Assembly: GCF_001578105.1 (NCBI RefSeq)
Contig: NZ_CP014275.1
Location: 1,550,001 to 1,614,000 of the forward strand
DNA from: Martelella sp. AD-3
GTDB taxonomy: Bacteria; Pseudomonadota; Alphaproteobacteria; Rhizobiales; Rhizobiaceae
DNA length: 64,000 bases
Direction: 5' to 3'
The notes under the pieces are model-generated. The model did not search any database, had not been told where the DNA came from, and worked only from the letters and a program-made list of their open reading frames with translations. Position 1 is the first letter of the stretch. Each line of letters begins with the position of its first letter. Shown here piece after piece: positions 1-8,493 of the stretch. Position numbers and translations under genes: made by a program.

Positions 1-926
1 TCTTTCCCGGCCTCTTCGGCATTGAAGGTCTCGTAGACATTTTCCGGCACTTCGAAGGGCGGCAGCGTCCAGCCGAGCGCTTCGCGCACGCGGGCGATTT
101 CAGCGTCACCAAGCACATTGCCGTGGCAATGGGCATCCCCGGCATAGGTCGGAGAGCCCTTGCCGATCGTGGTCTTGCAGCAGATCAGCGTCGGCTGTTT
201 CGTGTTCTTCTTGGCTTCGGCAATCGCGGCATCGATCGCCTCGACATCATGGCCATCGACATCGCGGATCACCTGCCAGCCATAGGCCTCGAAACGCTTT
301 GGCGTGTCATCGGTGAACCAGCCGCTGACATGGCCGTCGATGGAAATGCCGTTGTCGTCGTAAAGCGCGATCAGCTTGCCGAGGCCAAGCGTGCCGGCGA
401 GCGAGCAGGCTTCATGCGAAACGCCTTCCATCAGGCAGCCGTCACCGAGGAAAACGAAGGTGTTGTGGTCGACAATTCTGTGGCCGGGCTTGTTGAAGCT
501 TGCTGCCAGCATCTTTTCGGCAACGGCCATGCCGACGGCATTGGCAATGCCCTGGCCGAGCGGGCCGGTCGTGGTTTCGACACCGGGCGTCACGTCATGT
601 TCGGGATGGCCCGGCGTCTTGGAATGCAATTGCCGGAAGTTGCGGATATCGTCCATCGACAGGTCGTATCCGGTGAGGTGCAAGAGGCTGTAGAGCAACA
701 TCGAACCGTGGCCGTTCGACAGCACGAAGCGGTCGCGGTCATACCATTGGGGGTTCTTCGGGTTGTGCTTCAGGTGGCGGGTCCACAGCGCGACGGCGAT
801 TTCGGCCATGCCCATCGGCATGCCGGGATGGCCGGAAACGGCCTTCTGCACGGCATCCATGGACAGAACGCGGATGGTGTTTGCAAGCTCGGTGGACGAG
901 GCGGTGGCGGGAGATTTGTTCAGCAT
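1..926 (-). CDS. tkt: Transketolase, N-terminal part (cut by window edge)
   Basis: Thiamine-diphosphate enzyme moving two-carbon units between sugar phosphates in the non-oxidative pentose phosphate pathway; cytoplasmic. The reading frame starts at an ATG at 924-926 and stays open to position 1, about 308 codons of a family usually about 660 residues long. The N-terminus carries the expected block with SGHPGMPMG, then [18 protein letters not shown] and [16 protein letters not shown], all in the pyrimidine-diphosphate (PP) domain. The gene is transcribed out of the window; in rhizobia tkt is often followed by gap and pgk, which cannot be checked here. It is the only clearly housekeeping enzyme at the left edge. 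The frame is intact over the visible part, and no strong ribosome site is evident before the ATG. Confidence 0.96.
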   Translation of the reverse strand, partial: MLNKSPATASSTELANTIRVLSMDAVQKAVSGHPGMPMGMAEIAVALWTRHLKHNPKNPQWYDRDRFVLSNGHGSMLLYSLLHLTGYDLSMDDIRNFRQLHSKTPGHPEHDVTPGVETTTGPLGQGIANAVGMAVAEKMLAASFNKPGHRIVDHNTFVFLGDGCLMEGVSHEACSLAGTLGLGKLIALYDDNGISIDGHVSGWFTDDTPKRFEAYGWQVIRDVDGHDVEAIDAAIAEAKKNTKQPTLICCKTTIGKGSPTYAGDAHCHGNVLGDAEIARVREALGWTLPPFEVPENVYETFNAEEAGK

Positions 927-999
927 TTTCTTGTCTCGAAAGGCTGGGGAAAGCAGGAGGCGGCGCATTGGGGCGCGGGGCTCAGGGCTTCCCGGATCA

Positions 1000-1344
1000 T
1001 TACTTGTAGGCGATCAGGGTGACTTCGATCAGCACGCCAGGGCCAAGATCACCGGGGCAGATGGTGGCGCGCGCCGGCAGGCTTTCGGCCGGGATCCATT
1101 CGGCCCAGACATCGCTCATGGCCGGTTTCAGGCTGAGATCGGAGAGATAGATCGTCGCGAACAGCAGTTTGGACTTGTCGGAGCCCGCAGCCTCAAGATA
1201 GGTTTCGAGCTTGGCGATGGTCTGGCGGGTCTGTCCGGCAATATCGAGACTTGTGTCGTCGCATGCGGTGCCGCCGACAAAGACCAATCCGTCTTTTTCG
1301 ACGACACGGTTGAGGACAGGGGTTGGAAGATATCTGTTTGTCAC
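1000..1344 (-). CDS. RidA/YjgF family protein (enamine/imine deaminase type)
   Basis: Small 114-residue protein of the RidA (YjgF/YER057c/UK114) family, whose members hydrolyse reactive enamines/imines or act as pathway-specific deaminases. The start is a GTG preceded by AAGGAAAGG. The C-terminal half has the family pattern PARATI...[10 protein letters not shown], which contains the Arg and Glu that bind the substrate carboxylate and position water in RidA. It is the last gene of the operon that begins with the GntR regulator at 8300, following the Gfo/Idh oxidoreductase after a 125-bp gap. Its place suggests that a step of this catabolic route gives an unstable imine or enol, but no substrate can be read from the sequence. 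Confidence 0.88.
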   Translation of the reverse strand: MTNRYLPTPVLNRVVEKDGLVFVGGTACDDTSLDIAGQTRQTIAKLETYLEAAGSDKSKLLFATIYLSDLSLKPAMSDVWAEWIPAESLPARATICPGDLGPGVLIEVTLIAYK

Positions 1345-1469
1345 GGTGTTTCCTTTCCTTGTGAGGGGCTTGCCGCAATGCTTGTGGAAGGGCGCGGCAA
1401 GCCCCGTCTTCGTCTTCCGGCAAAGGCGCGGATTGCGCGCATCCCGCCGGCATGTTTCTCCTCAGTCCG

Positions 1470-2489
1470 TCATTTCCGGCGTCTCCTGAGATCATCGTCG
1501 ATAAGGGCGGTCATGCGTTCAAGCGACTCCATGGCGCTCACTCCATCGGTGATATCGGGGGCGGTGTTTGCCTCGCCCCGGAAGGCTTTCGCCGCATCGG
1601 CCATCAGGGCGGCATAGCCCTTGTGGTCCTCATTGGCGGCGGCGGTGAAATTCGGCGTCCAGCTCAGCGTGTCGGCGCCGCCTGCGAGGCTCGCTGCCGG
1701 GTCCTCCGCCTTGAACGGCGGATTGCGGAAATAGCGGACATTGATGACATTCTCGATCTCGATACGGCGATGATCGCCCATGATCGTGATGTCCTCCGTC
1801 GGCGTCCCGCGCGACTGGATCGTGCCCATGACAACGGTGCCGATCGCGCCGTTCTCGCAGGTGAAATTGAGGTGCAGCAGCAGGTGGCCGGGCGCGGTCT
1901 CGACCGTGCGCACCGCCATGTCATCGAATGCCGAACCGGCAAACCACGGGATCAGGTCCATGTAGTGGACGCAGTGGTGCAGGTAGAAGCCGGAATAGTC
2001 CGGCACGCCGGCGAAATAGGCGGGACCGGACATATAGGAACCGGTGACCCCGAGCACCTTGCCGAAGCTTTCACCACGAAGGATGTTGCCGGCGATCCGG
2101 TTGCCGGTCGAATAACGTTTCATGAAACCGACTATGACGGGCTTGCCCGCTTTTTCCGCGGCGGCGGCGATCTCCCGTGCACCGGCGGCATCGCGCGCCG
2201 GCGGTTTTTCGAGAAACACCGGAAGGCCTCTTTCGAGTGCTGCGATTGACGCAATACGATGAAGGTCGGGGCCGACGGCCATGCAGACGGCATCAAGTCC
2301 CTGGTGGTCGATCAACTCCGCATAATCGCCGTAGACGGCCTCGGCGCCATATTGCCAGGCGGCAGAGACCGCCGCATCGCGGTTGAGATCGCAGACGGCG
2401 GCAATGCGCATGTCGTTGCGGCCAAGCTGCGGCATCAGCATATGGGTTGCATGGCGGCCGCAGCCGATCCAGCCGATATTCAGCGTCAT
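1470..2489 (-). CDS. Gfo/Idh/MocA family NAD(P)-dependent oxidoreductase
   Basis: 339-residue cytoplasmic dehydrogenase of the Gfo/Idh/MocA family, which oxidises or reduces sugars, inositols and related polyols. The N-terminal Rossmann motif is GWIGCGRHATH near residues 7-17, and the family signature VFLEKPPA is present near residue 90; the C-terminal alpha/beta domain carries the catalytic region. Its start overlaps the stop of the upstream sugar isomerase by four bases, so the two are translationally coupled. With a two-permease sugar importer upstream, it probably oxidises the imported sugar or a derivative; isomerase plus dehydrogenase pairs like this are common in inositol and rare-sugar pathways. 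Specificity is not predictable from the sequence alone. Confidence 0.92.
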   Translation of the reverse strand: MTLNIGWIGCGRHATHMLMPQLGRNDMRIAAVCDLNRDAAVSAAWQYGAEAVYGDYAELIDHQGLDAVCMAVGPDLHRIASIAALERGLPVFLEKPPARDAAGAREIAAAAEKAGKPVIVGFMKRYSTGNRIAGNILRGESFGKVLGVTGSYMSGPAYFAGVPDYSGFYLHHCVHYMDLIPWFAGSAFDDMAVRTVETAPGHLLLHLNFTCENGAIGTVVMGTIQSRGTPTEDITIMGDHRRIEIENVINVRYFRNPPFKAEDPAASLAGGADTLSWTPNFTAAANEDHKGYAALMADAAKAFRGEANTAPDITDGVSAMESLERMTALIDDDLRRRRK

Positions 2490-3376
2490 GCCCGACCTCC
2501 CGTCTTCGCGAGAAGGCCGCGGATGAAGGCGATGGCCGATTTCAGCTTCTCGCTCTCGTCTTCATGCGGAGGCCGCCACTGGGCAATCGGCAGGCCGATG
2601 CGCTCGTCATCGTCACGGCGGAACGGCTCCAGCGTCAGCGGGCCCAGATAACCGACATCGGCGAGCGCCTGCATGGTTCCGGTCCAGTCGATATGGCCGG
2701 TGCCCGGATAGCCGCGATTGTTCTCGTTCGCCTGGAAATAGAGAATACGATTCCCCGCAAGCCGGATCGCATCGGGAATGGACTTTTCCTCGATATTGGC
2801 GTGGAAGGTGTCGAAAAGGACGCCGAGGGCCGGGTGGTTGACGGCGTCGACGACGGTGATGGCCTGCGAGACCAGCGAGATGACGTCGGTCTCGTAGCGA
2901 TTGAGCGGTTCGAGCGCGAGTTTGCAGCCGGCCGACTGGGCTTCGGGCGCAAGAACGCCAAGCCCTTCGATCACCCGCGCAGCGCGGGCTTTCATTTCCT
3001 CTTCAGCGACAGGCGTTGGCGCGCGACCCGCAAAGACCATGGGTGCCCCGTAAAGAGGACCGCCGAGCGTTGAGGCGCCAAGCGCGTGGGCGACTTCGAG
3101 GCAATGGCGGAGATAGCCCATGCCCCCCTCGCGGATGCCCCGGTCGGCATCGGATATCGAGCGCTGCAGATTGACGCGGGCGGCCAGCGCCACGCCAAGT
3201 CCGGCCTCGTCCAGCGCTACCTTGAGCACCTTGAGGTCAAGACCATCTTCGGGCTCGGGGACAAGCAGTTCGACAAGGTCGAAGCCGAGCGTCCTCATGT
3301 GCCTGAAGAGGTGCATGTGCTCCCGGCCGAAGGGCCGGGCAAACTGCATCGATATGATACCGATCGGGTTGGTCAC
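2486..3376 (-). CDS. Sugar phosphate isomerase/epimerase-like TIM-barrel protein
   Basis: 296-residue protein of the xylose-isomerase-like TIM-barrel superfamily (AP endonuclease 2 fold), the family that includes inosose isomerases, hydroxypyruvate isomerase and ketose epimerases. Visible barrel motifs include KLALEPLNRYETD near the middle, where the Glu is a usual metal ligand, then VLFDTFHANIEE (Asp/His ligand strand) and GPLTLEPFRRDD near the C-terminus (second Glu). The start is a GTG with only a weak purine-rich sequence before it. It sits between the importer permeases and the Gfo/Idh oxidoreductase, with a four-base overlap into the latter. It probably isomerises the imported sugar or its oxidised form; the exact reaction is unknown. 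Confidence 0.9.
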   Translation of the reverse strand: MTNPIGIISMQFARPFGREHMHLFRHMRTLGFDLVELLVPEPEDGLDLKVLKVALDEAGLGVALAARVNLQRSISDADRGIREGGMGYLRHCLEVAHALGASTLGGPLYGAPMVFAGRAPTPVAEEEMKARAARVIEGLGVLAPEAQSAGCKLALEPLNRYETDVISLVSQAITVVDAVNHPALGVLFDTFHANIEEKSIPDAIRLAGNRILYFQANENNRGYPGTGHIDWTGTMQALADVGYLGPLTLEPFRRDDDERIGLPIAQWRPPHEDESEKLKSAIAFIRGLLAKTGGRA

Positions 3377-3417
3377 GTTATGCTTTCTTTCTCTTTGCTA
3401 TTTTCGGTTAAATGCCA

Positions 3418-4251
3418 TCAGCCCTTGACCGCGCCCTGGGTCATGCCGCTGATGAGACGTTTCTGGACAATCAGGAACAGCACCGTCGCCGGCAGCGCGC
3501 CGACAATGCCGCCCGCCGTCAGCAGGCCCCACTGCACCTCGTATTCGCCGATCAGCGTCTGGATGGCGACCGTGATGGTGCGCACATTCTGGCCGCCGAG
3601 GGTGAGGGCGTAGAGGTACTCGTTCCATGAGGTGATGAAGATATAGATGCCGGTCGCCACGATGCCGGGCGTGCACAGCGGCAGAACCACGCGGCGCAGC
3701 GCGCCCATGCGGGTGCAGCCATCGGTCATGGCGGCCTCGTCCAGCGATTTCGGGATGCCGTTGATATAGCTCGTCATCATCCAGGTGGAGAAGGGAATGG
3801 CGACCGTCGAGTTGGCGATGATCAGCGCCAGATGCGTATCCAGCAGACCGAGCACGCGCATCAGAACGAAGAGCGGCAGGATCAGCAGAACGATCGGGAA
3901 CATGTTGATGATCAGGAACTGGATCATCAGGTATTTCTTGCCGCGGAAGGAAAACCGCGAGAAGGCATAGGCCGCCGTGACGCTGAGCGACAGACCGACG
4001 ATGACCGTGCCGACGGCAACGATCAGCGAGGCGATCATATTGTTGAGGAAGCCGACCGTCTTGAACAGGCGGATATAGTTCTCGAAGGTGGCGCCGATAA
4101 TGCTTGGGCCCTGGGTGAAGAGCCTGTCTTCAGCCGTCAGCGAGGTCAGCAACATCCACAGATAGGGACCGAGCGTGAACAGCAGGATCAGCACCATCGG
4201 CAGTTCGACGAACAGGAGGGTTCTGGTTCTGGACTTCTTTCCGGCGATCAT
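3418..4251 (-). CDS. Carbohydrate ABC transporter permease (MalG type)
   Basis: 277-residue inner-membrane permease of the CUT1 carbohydrate importer class. About six hydrophobic segments are visible, and the cytoplasmic EAA loop reads LDEAAMTDGCTRMGALRRVVLPL near residue 180, the site that docks on the ATPase. Its ATG overlaps the TGA of the other permease (ATGA). It works with the permease at 4248-5159, the binding protein at 5299-6522 and probably the divergently transcribed ATPase at 8494-9594, because no ATPase gene lies within the operon itself. The downstream isomerase and oxidoreductase suggest a sugar or polyol substrate. Confidence 0.95.
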   Translation of the reverse strand: MIAGKKSRTRTLLFVELPMVLILLFTLGPYLWMLLTSLTAEDRLFTQGPSIIGATFENYIRLFKTVGFLNNMIASLIVAVGTVIVGLSLSVTAAYAFSRFSFRGKKYLMIQFLIINMFPIVLLILPLFVLMRVLGLLDTHLALIIANSTVAIPFSTWMMTSYINGIPKSLDEAAMTDGCTRMGALRRVVLPLCTPGIVATGIYIFITSWNEYLYALTLGGQNVRTITVAIQTLIGEYEVQWGLLTAGGIVGALPATVLFLIVQKRLISGMTQGAVKG

Positions 4252-5159
4252 TTGTTGTCACCTCCGACCTTGCGCAGATAAACAATGACAAGACCCAGAA
4301 GCATGATCGTGAAGAGCACGGCGAGTGCGGAGCCGTAGCCGAAGTCGAGATTGGTGCGGGCCTTGATGAAGGCATAAAGCGGCAGCGTGTAGGTGGAGTA
4401 TCCGGGGCCGCCGCCGGTCATGACGTAAATGACGTCGATCGAGTTCGCGACCCAGATGGTTCGCAGAAGCACAGCGGTGACGAGCACGCCGGAAATGCCG
4501 GGCAGGGTGATGTGCCAGAACTGGCGGAACTTGCTGGCGCCGTCGATGGAGGCCGCCTCGTAATAGCTCTTCGGGATCGACTGGAGGGCGGCGAGGATCA
4601 TCACGGCGAAGAAGGGGAAGCCCTGCCATGTCAGCGTCAGGATAATGGCGTAAAGCGCGGTGTCGGGATCGGCAAGCCATGGGATGGACTGCTTGATGAC
4701 GTCGATCCTGAGCAGGAAGTCGTTCAGGACGCCGTAATTGCTGTCATAGATCCACACCCACATCAGGCCGATGACGACGCTCGGCAGCGCCCAGGGAATG
4801 ATGATCAGCGCGCGCGCCAGGGGCCGCCAGGAAAATTCCTGGTTCAAGAGCATGGCGGTCGCCAGGCCGAGCAGCATCTGGGCGGGGATGGTGATGCCGA
4901 TCCAGATCACGGTATGTTTCAGGGAAATCCAGAAGACTTCATCCTGGAAGGCCGCGACGAAGTTCTTCAGACCGACAAAGCTGATGGCATTGGGTTTCCA
5001 CAGCACATAATCGTGCAGGCTCATCCAGGCCGCCTGGATCATCGGGAAGAAAACGATCGCCAGCGTCACCAGTACGGCGGGTGAGAGCAGGGCATAGGGC
5101 AAGACGCGCTTGGCTAGCGCCACGCGCCCCGCCGGCATATCGGGGGCAGTCATGGTCAT
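4248..5159 (-). CDS. Carbohydrate ABC transporter permease (MalF type)
   Basis: 303-residue inner-membrane permease of the CUT1 class. The N-terminus ends in a first membrane segment (YALLSPAVLVTLAIVFFP), and further helices follow. The EAA motif is YYEAASIDGASKFRQFWHITLPG near residue 200. It precedes the MalG-type partner with a four-base overlap and follows the binding-protein gene after 139 bp that hold a stem-loop. The two permeases form the heterodimeric channel. Family assignment is firm; the substrate is not determined. Confidence 0.95.
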   Translation of the reverse strand: MTMTAPDMPAGRVALAKRVLPYALLSPAVLVTLAIVFFPMIQAAWMSLHDYVLWKPNAISFVGLKNFVAAFQDEVFWISLKHTVIWIGITIPAQMLLGLATAMLLNQEFSWRPLARALIIIPWALPSVVIGLMWVWIYDSNYGVLNDFLLRIDVIKQSIPWLADPDTALYAIILTLTWQGFPFFAVMILAALQSIPKSYYEAASIDGASKFRQFWHITLPGISGVLVTAVLLRTIWVANSIDVIYVMTGGGPGYSTYTLPLYAFIKARTNLDFGYGSALAVLFTIMLLGLVIVYLRKVGGDNK

Positions 5160-5256
5160 GGTCCGTTTTCGCCGGTTGATCCGGCGTCCTTATCGCTCCA
5201 ACACCTCAGGGGCCGGCAAAAGGGTCAGTCTCGAAGGTGATACGGATGGGAGGAGC

Positions 5257-5279
5257 CCGGCCCGGGGAATTCGGGCCGG
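5257..5279 (-). promoter_or_regulatory. Stem-loop between binding-protein and permease genes
   Basis: Perfect 8-bp inverted repeat CCGGCCCG/CGGGCCGG with a 7-nt loop lies 20 bases after the stop of the binding-protein gene. In the direction of transcription no U-tract follows it, so it resembles the intercistronic hairpins that stabilise binding-protein mRNA rather than a full terminator. On the opposite strand it is followed by a run of six T. Confidence 0.55.
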
Positions 5280-5298
5280 ACGGTTTTTTACGCGGCTC

Positions 5299-6522
5299 TT
5301 ACGGATTGAAGAGCTCTTCGATGTTCTGGTTCATCTTCTCGGCCGTGATCTCGCCGGTCAGCGCCCGCTGCATGTTGACGGGCCAGACCGTGTTGACGAA
5401 GTCCGAGGTCTCCGGCGTGTTCGGCAGCGTCACCGCGAAGGGCAGCGAGGCAACCGTGGCGTCGACGAAGCGCTTGGGATGCAGTGTCCAGTTGGCCGAA
5501 TCCGACTTGGTGACGGGCAGTTGGCCGGTCGCCTCGTTGAATTCCTTGTTGTTCCCGGTCGTCGACAGGAAGGAGATCCACTTCCAGGCGGCATCCTTGT
5601 TTTCCGCGCTGGAGAAGATCGCCGTCGATTCATCGCCGAAGGTCGTCCAGTGACCGCCGCCGCATTCCGGCACGGTGGTCGCGGAGATCTTGTCGCCAAG
5701 GGCCGCCACCATGTCATTGGCCGAGCCGATATGGTGGATGGTCATGGCCGTCTTGCCGGCCTTCAGCGCGCCCGTGACTTCCTTGAACCCGTCATTGGGG
5801 GCGGATGGCGGGAAGACATGGTCCTTCTCGAACAGGTCAACCACCCATTGCGTGCCCTCGATCGCGGTCGGATTGGTCAGGCCGCCGGGCTGATCAAGGC
5901 TGACGCCGTCACGCGAAAGCACGAGGGATCCCCAGTGTTCCTGGCCGCCCTTGGCGCCCCGGAAGCCGAAGCCGTAGATGTCAGGATTGCCGTCGCCATT
6001 GGTATCCTGAGTGAGCGCCTTTGCCGCTTCGCGGAACTCTTCGCAGGTCTTCGGCACCTCCATGCCGAGTTCGTCCAGCATATCGGCGCGGTAGTAGAGA
6101 TAGAGCACCACATACTGGATCGGCAGGTAATACTGCTTTCCGTCGGGGCCCTTGGTGAGGTCCAGCAGGTCGTCCTGCAGGTCGGCCTTGGCGTCCCAGC
6201 CGGCGATATAGTCGTCGATCGGCACGAGCGCGCCCATTTCGACCAGACGCGGCTGGGCGTAAAGCTTGACCATGGCGGCATCCGGTGCGTTGCCGGCGAT
6301 GATCGAGGTGTAGAGATTGTCGTAATAACTGTTCCAGGGAACGTTTTCCGCTTCGATCGTGATGCCGGGGTTCTGCTCCTCGAATTTGGCGATCAGATCG
6401 GACATCGGATTGTCCGCATTATCGAAATGATACCAGAAACGCACGGTATCATCGGCATTCGCCGCTGCCCCATACGCGATGACCGACGCCGAAAGCGCCG
6501 CAATCGTCAGTAATTTCCTCAT
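5299..6522 (-). CDS. Carbohydrate ABC transporter substrate-binding protein (family 1)
   Basis: 407-residue periplasmic binding protein of the CUT1 importer. A signal peptide is clear: basic start MRKLLT, hydrophobic stretch, and a likely cleavage after AAANA near residue 23. The mature part begins DDTVRFWYHFDNADNP and follows the family pattern with DLIAKFEEQNPGITIE and a Trp-rich C-terminal lobe. It is followed by the two permeases, with a stem-loop in the gap that may raise its expression over that of the membrane parts. Upstream in the same direction lie the esterase and the GntR gene. Ligand unknown; the neighbouring isomerase and dehydrogenase point to a sugar. Confidence 0.95.
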   Translation of the reverse strand: MRKLLTIAALSASVIAYGAAANADDTVRFWYHFDNADNPMSDLIAKFEEQNPGITIEAENVPWNSYYDNLYTSIIAGNAPDAAMVKLYAQPRLVEMGALVPIDDYIAGWDAKADLQDDLLDLTKGPDGKQYYLPIQYVVLYLYYRADMLDELGMEVPKTCEEFREAAKALTQDTNGDGNPDIYGFGFRGAKGGQEHWGSLVLSRDGVSLDQPGGLTNPTAIEGTQWVVDLFEKDHVFPPSAPNDGFKEVTGALKAGKTAMTIHHIGSANDMVAALGDKISATTVPECGGGHWTTFGDESTAIFSSAENKDAAWKWISFLSTTGNNKEFNEATGQLPVTKSDSANWTLHPKRFVDATVASLPFAVTLPNTPETSDFVNTVWPVNMQRALTGEITAEKMNQNIEELFNP

Positions 6523-6556
6523 TTGCTCCTCCGCTATGTGCCGCCTTGTGAGCGGT

Positions 6557-7579
6557 TCAAGTGGTTTTCATTTTGCCCGCAACTTCCAAGAAGGCGCCTG
6601 CCGCCTCCTCTGCCGCCGTCCGGGCTTCGGCGAGAACGGGGTTCATCTGCATGAAGCCATGCACGACACCGGGATAGAGTCTGTAGGTGTCCCGCCGGCC
6701 GAGCGCTTCGAGCCGGCGGGCAAGGTCTGCCGTGTCAGAATGCAAGGGATCGATCGCCGCCGCATTCAGATAGAGCGGCGGCAGCTTCAAGAGCGCGGCG
6801 TCATCAGCCTTGAGCGGCGAGACGAACGGGCTTTTGCGAACGGATGTATCGGGCGTGTAGAAATCCCAGTAGCGCATCATCTTCGCGCGCGTCAGGCCGG
6901 GCCCCTCGGCGCTGTCGATATAGGAGCGGGAGGCGAAATCGTCGTCATAGACGCCGTAGAAAAGAAGGCCTGCATCCGGCAGCGCGGCGCCCTCATCGAT
7001 CTGGCGCAGCATCAGGGCGAGGGCGAGATTGGCGCCGGCGCTGTCGCCCGACAGCGCGCGCGGCCTGCCGAGGCCTGCAAGCGGCCCGTGCCCTTCGAGC
7101 ACGGCGTTCCATACCGCTGCGCAATCGTCCAGCCCGGCGGGATAGGGATGCTCGGGCGCCAGGCGGTAATTGAAGGTGAGGACGTGGGCGTTCGCCGCGA
7201 TTGCCAGGCGGCGGGCGGCATGTTCATGCGTTGCCATGCTGCAGAACGCCCAGCCGCCGCCGTGCACGAAGACGATCAGGCCATGGGCATCGCCCGATGG
7301 CGTCATGAGACGGCAGGCGACGGCGTTGCCGTCCGGTCCTTCGATTGCGAAATCGCTTGCGGCGAAAAGCGCAGGCATGTCCCGGTTCCAGCGGGCGTTG
7401 ACCGCTTCGGCCTGGGCGCGTCCGTCCCGGGGCTTCATCAGCGTCGGATCGCCGAGGGCCGCATCCTCTTCGGCAAGACGTGCCAGTATGGCTTCCATCT
7501 CCGGCGACAGGAGGCGATCCCGCGCGCGCGCCTCGAAGCGATCGCCGCCGATATCCTCCCGTGCACTTCCCCCGATCAT
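6557..7579 (-). CDS. Alpha/beta hydrolase, hormone-sensitive-lipase family esterase
   Basis: 340-residue cytoplasmic esterase/lactonase-like hydrolase. The oxyanion motif HGGGW is at residues 106-110, the YRLAPEHPYPAG block follows at about 138, and the nucleophile motif GDSAG has Ser180; the C-terminal Asp (DPLHSD) and His (VHGF) complete the triad. I chose the ATG at 7577-7579 because GGGGAG lies just before it and the longer in-frame start would overlap the GntR gene widely. It lies four bases after the GntR stop and is part of the sugar operon. It might remove acyl groups from the imported sugar or open a lactone made by the oxidoreductase; both are inferences from context. Confidence 0.9.
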   Translation of the reverse strand: MIGGSAREDIGGDRFEARARDRLLSPEMEAILARLAEEDAALGDPTLMKPRDGRAQAEAVNARWNRDMPALFAASDFAIEGPDGNAVACRLMTPSGDAHGLIVFVHGGGWAFCSMATHEHAARRLAIAANAHVLTFNYRLAPEHPYPAGLDDCAAVWNAVLEGHGPLAGLGRPRALSGDSAGANLALALMLRQIDEGAALPDAGLLFYGVYDDDFASRSYIDSAEGPGLTRAKMMRYWDFYTPDTSVRKSPFVSPLKADDAALLKLPPLYLNAAAIDPLHSDTADLARRLEALGRRDTYRLYPGVVHGFMQMNPVLAEARTAAEEAAGAFLEVAGKMKTT

Positions 7580-7583
7580 TGCC

Positions 7584-8300
7584 TCATCTCCCCTCGGGCG
7601 CGTCTTCCGGCAGAATGCTGGGACCGAATTCGACGATCGTGGTGATGTGGTGGGAGAGCGCCGCCCTTGCCGCGGCGACATCGCCGGTGTCGAGCGCCTC
7701 AATGATCGCCTCGTGTCGCTCGGCCGTCTCGACCAGGTCGCGTGCATCCTTCGAGTTGAGGATCTTGAAGCGGTGATTGTGGATGAGGCAGCGCCTGAGA
7801 ATCGGCTGAACGGAGGGCAGGTTGGCCGCCTCGTAGAGCTTCAGATGAAATTCACGGTCAAGCTGGGAGAGCAGGTAGGCATCTTCGGCCCGCGCGGCGC
7901 GAAGCATGGACATGATGATTTCAACCAGGCTGTTGCGCAGCAGCGAACCGTAGCGCTGCATGATGCGCGGCACGCCGCGGCATTCGATCTCGCGCCGGAT
8001 CATGATGAGTTCACGCGCATCCTCGGCCCGTGAATCGGCAACAAATGTGCCGCGGTGCGGCAGACGCTCGACCAGACCGTCATGATCAAGCGCGATCAGG
8101 GCCTCGCGTGCCGTGCTCTGGCTGCAGCCAAAGCGCTCGGCGATATCAAGTTCCAGAATGGCGGTGAGCGGTGGAATGTCGCCGAGCATGATGTCGCGCT
8201 GCAGGTCGCCATAGACGGTCAGGCTGCGCCGACCGGGGCGCCGGCCTGTTGACCCCGTCGCGGGCGTCCCCTGCTTTCCGAAATTTTCGATCGCCATCAT
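7584..8300 (-). CDS. GntR family transcriptional regulator (FCD domain)
   Basis: 238-residue DNA-binding regulator. The N-terminal winged helix includes AERFGCSQSTAREALIALDHDGLVERLPHRG at about residues 53-85; the C-terminal all-helical FCD effector domain carries the usual Arg, Asp and His residues (LDREFHLKLYEAANLP). It is the first gene of the minus-strand operon and faces the ATPase gene across a 193-bp spacer. It most likely represses both directions until the pathway substrate binds. A 20-bp palindrome at 8318-8337 lies directly upstream of its start codon and could be its operator, though that palindrome looks more like a LacI-family site. Confidence 0.92.
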   Translation of the reverse strand: MMAIENFGKQGTPATGSTGRRPGRRSLTVYGDLQRDIMLGDIPPLTAILELDIAERFGCSQSTAREALIALDHDGLVERLPHRGTFVADSRAEDARELIMIRREIECRGVPRIMQRYGSLLRNSLVEIIMSMLRAARAEDAYLLSQLDREFHLKLYEAANLPSVQPILRRCLIHNHRFKILNSKDARDLVETAERHEAIIEALDTGDVAAARAALSHHITTIVEFGPSILPEDAPEGR

Positions 8301-8317
8301 TCAATCCATTGCTTGCA

Positions 8318-8337
8318 TATCGATAACGTTATCGATA
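8318..8337. promoter_or_regulatory. 20-bp perfect palindromic operator candidate
   Basis: TATCGATAACGTTATCGATA is a perfect 20-bp palindrome centred on CG, 18 bases before the GntR start codon in the spacer shared with the divergent ATPase gene. A central CG within AACGTT is characteristic of LacI-family operators; FCD-type GntR sites are usually shorter. Either the local GntR protein or a LacI protein encoded elsewhere may bind it. Confidence 0.7.
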
Positions 8338-8493
8338 ATATAGCGATACCAACGGAGCTTGGCAAGACGGTTTTTTCGTCAGGTTCGCCACCAGCCACCG
8401 CAAGCCTGATGACCGGTGACGACCACGCAAAACTATGAATTTAAAGTAAAATCCGGGCGGAAAGTATAGAGCCCGGTCATCCGGGAGGTACTG

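Noticed and set aside
5110..6513. Long plus-strand open frame of 467 codons
   Set aside because: Antisense to the binding-protein gene, which has a signal peptide and clear family motifs; the plus-strand product is Gly/Arg/Asp-rich without domains, typical of mirror frames in GC-rich DNA.
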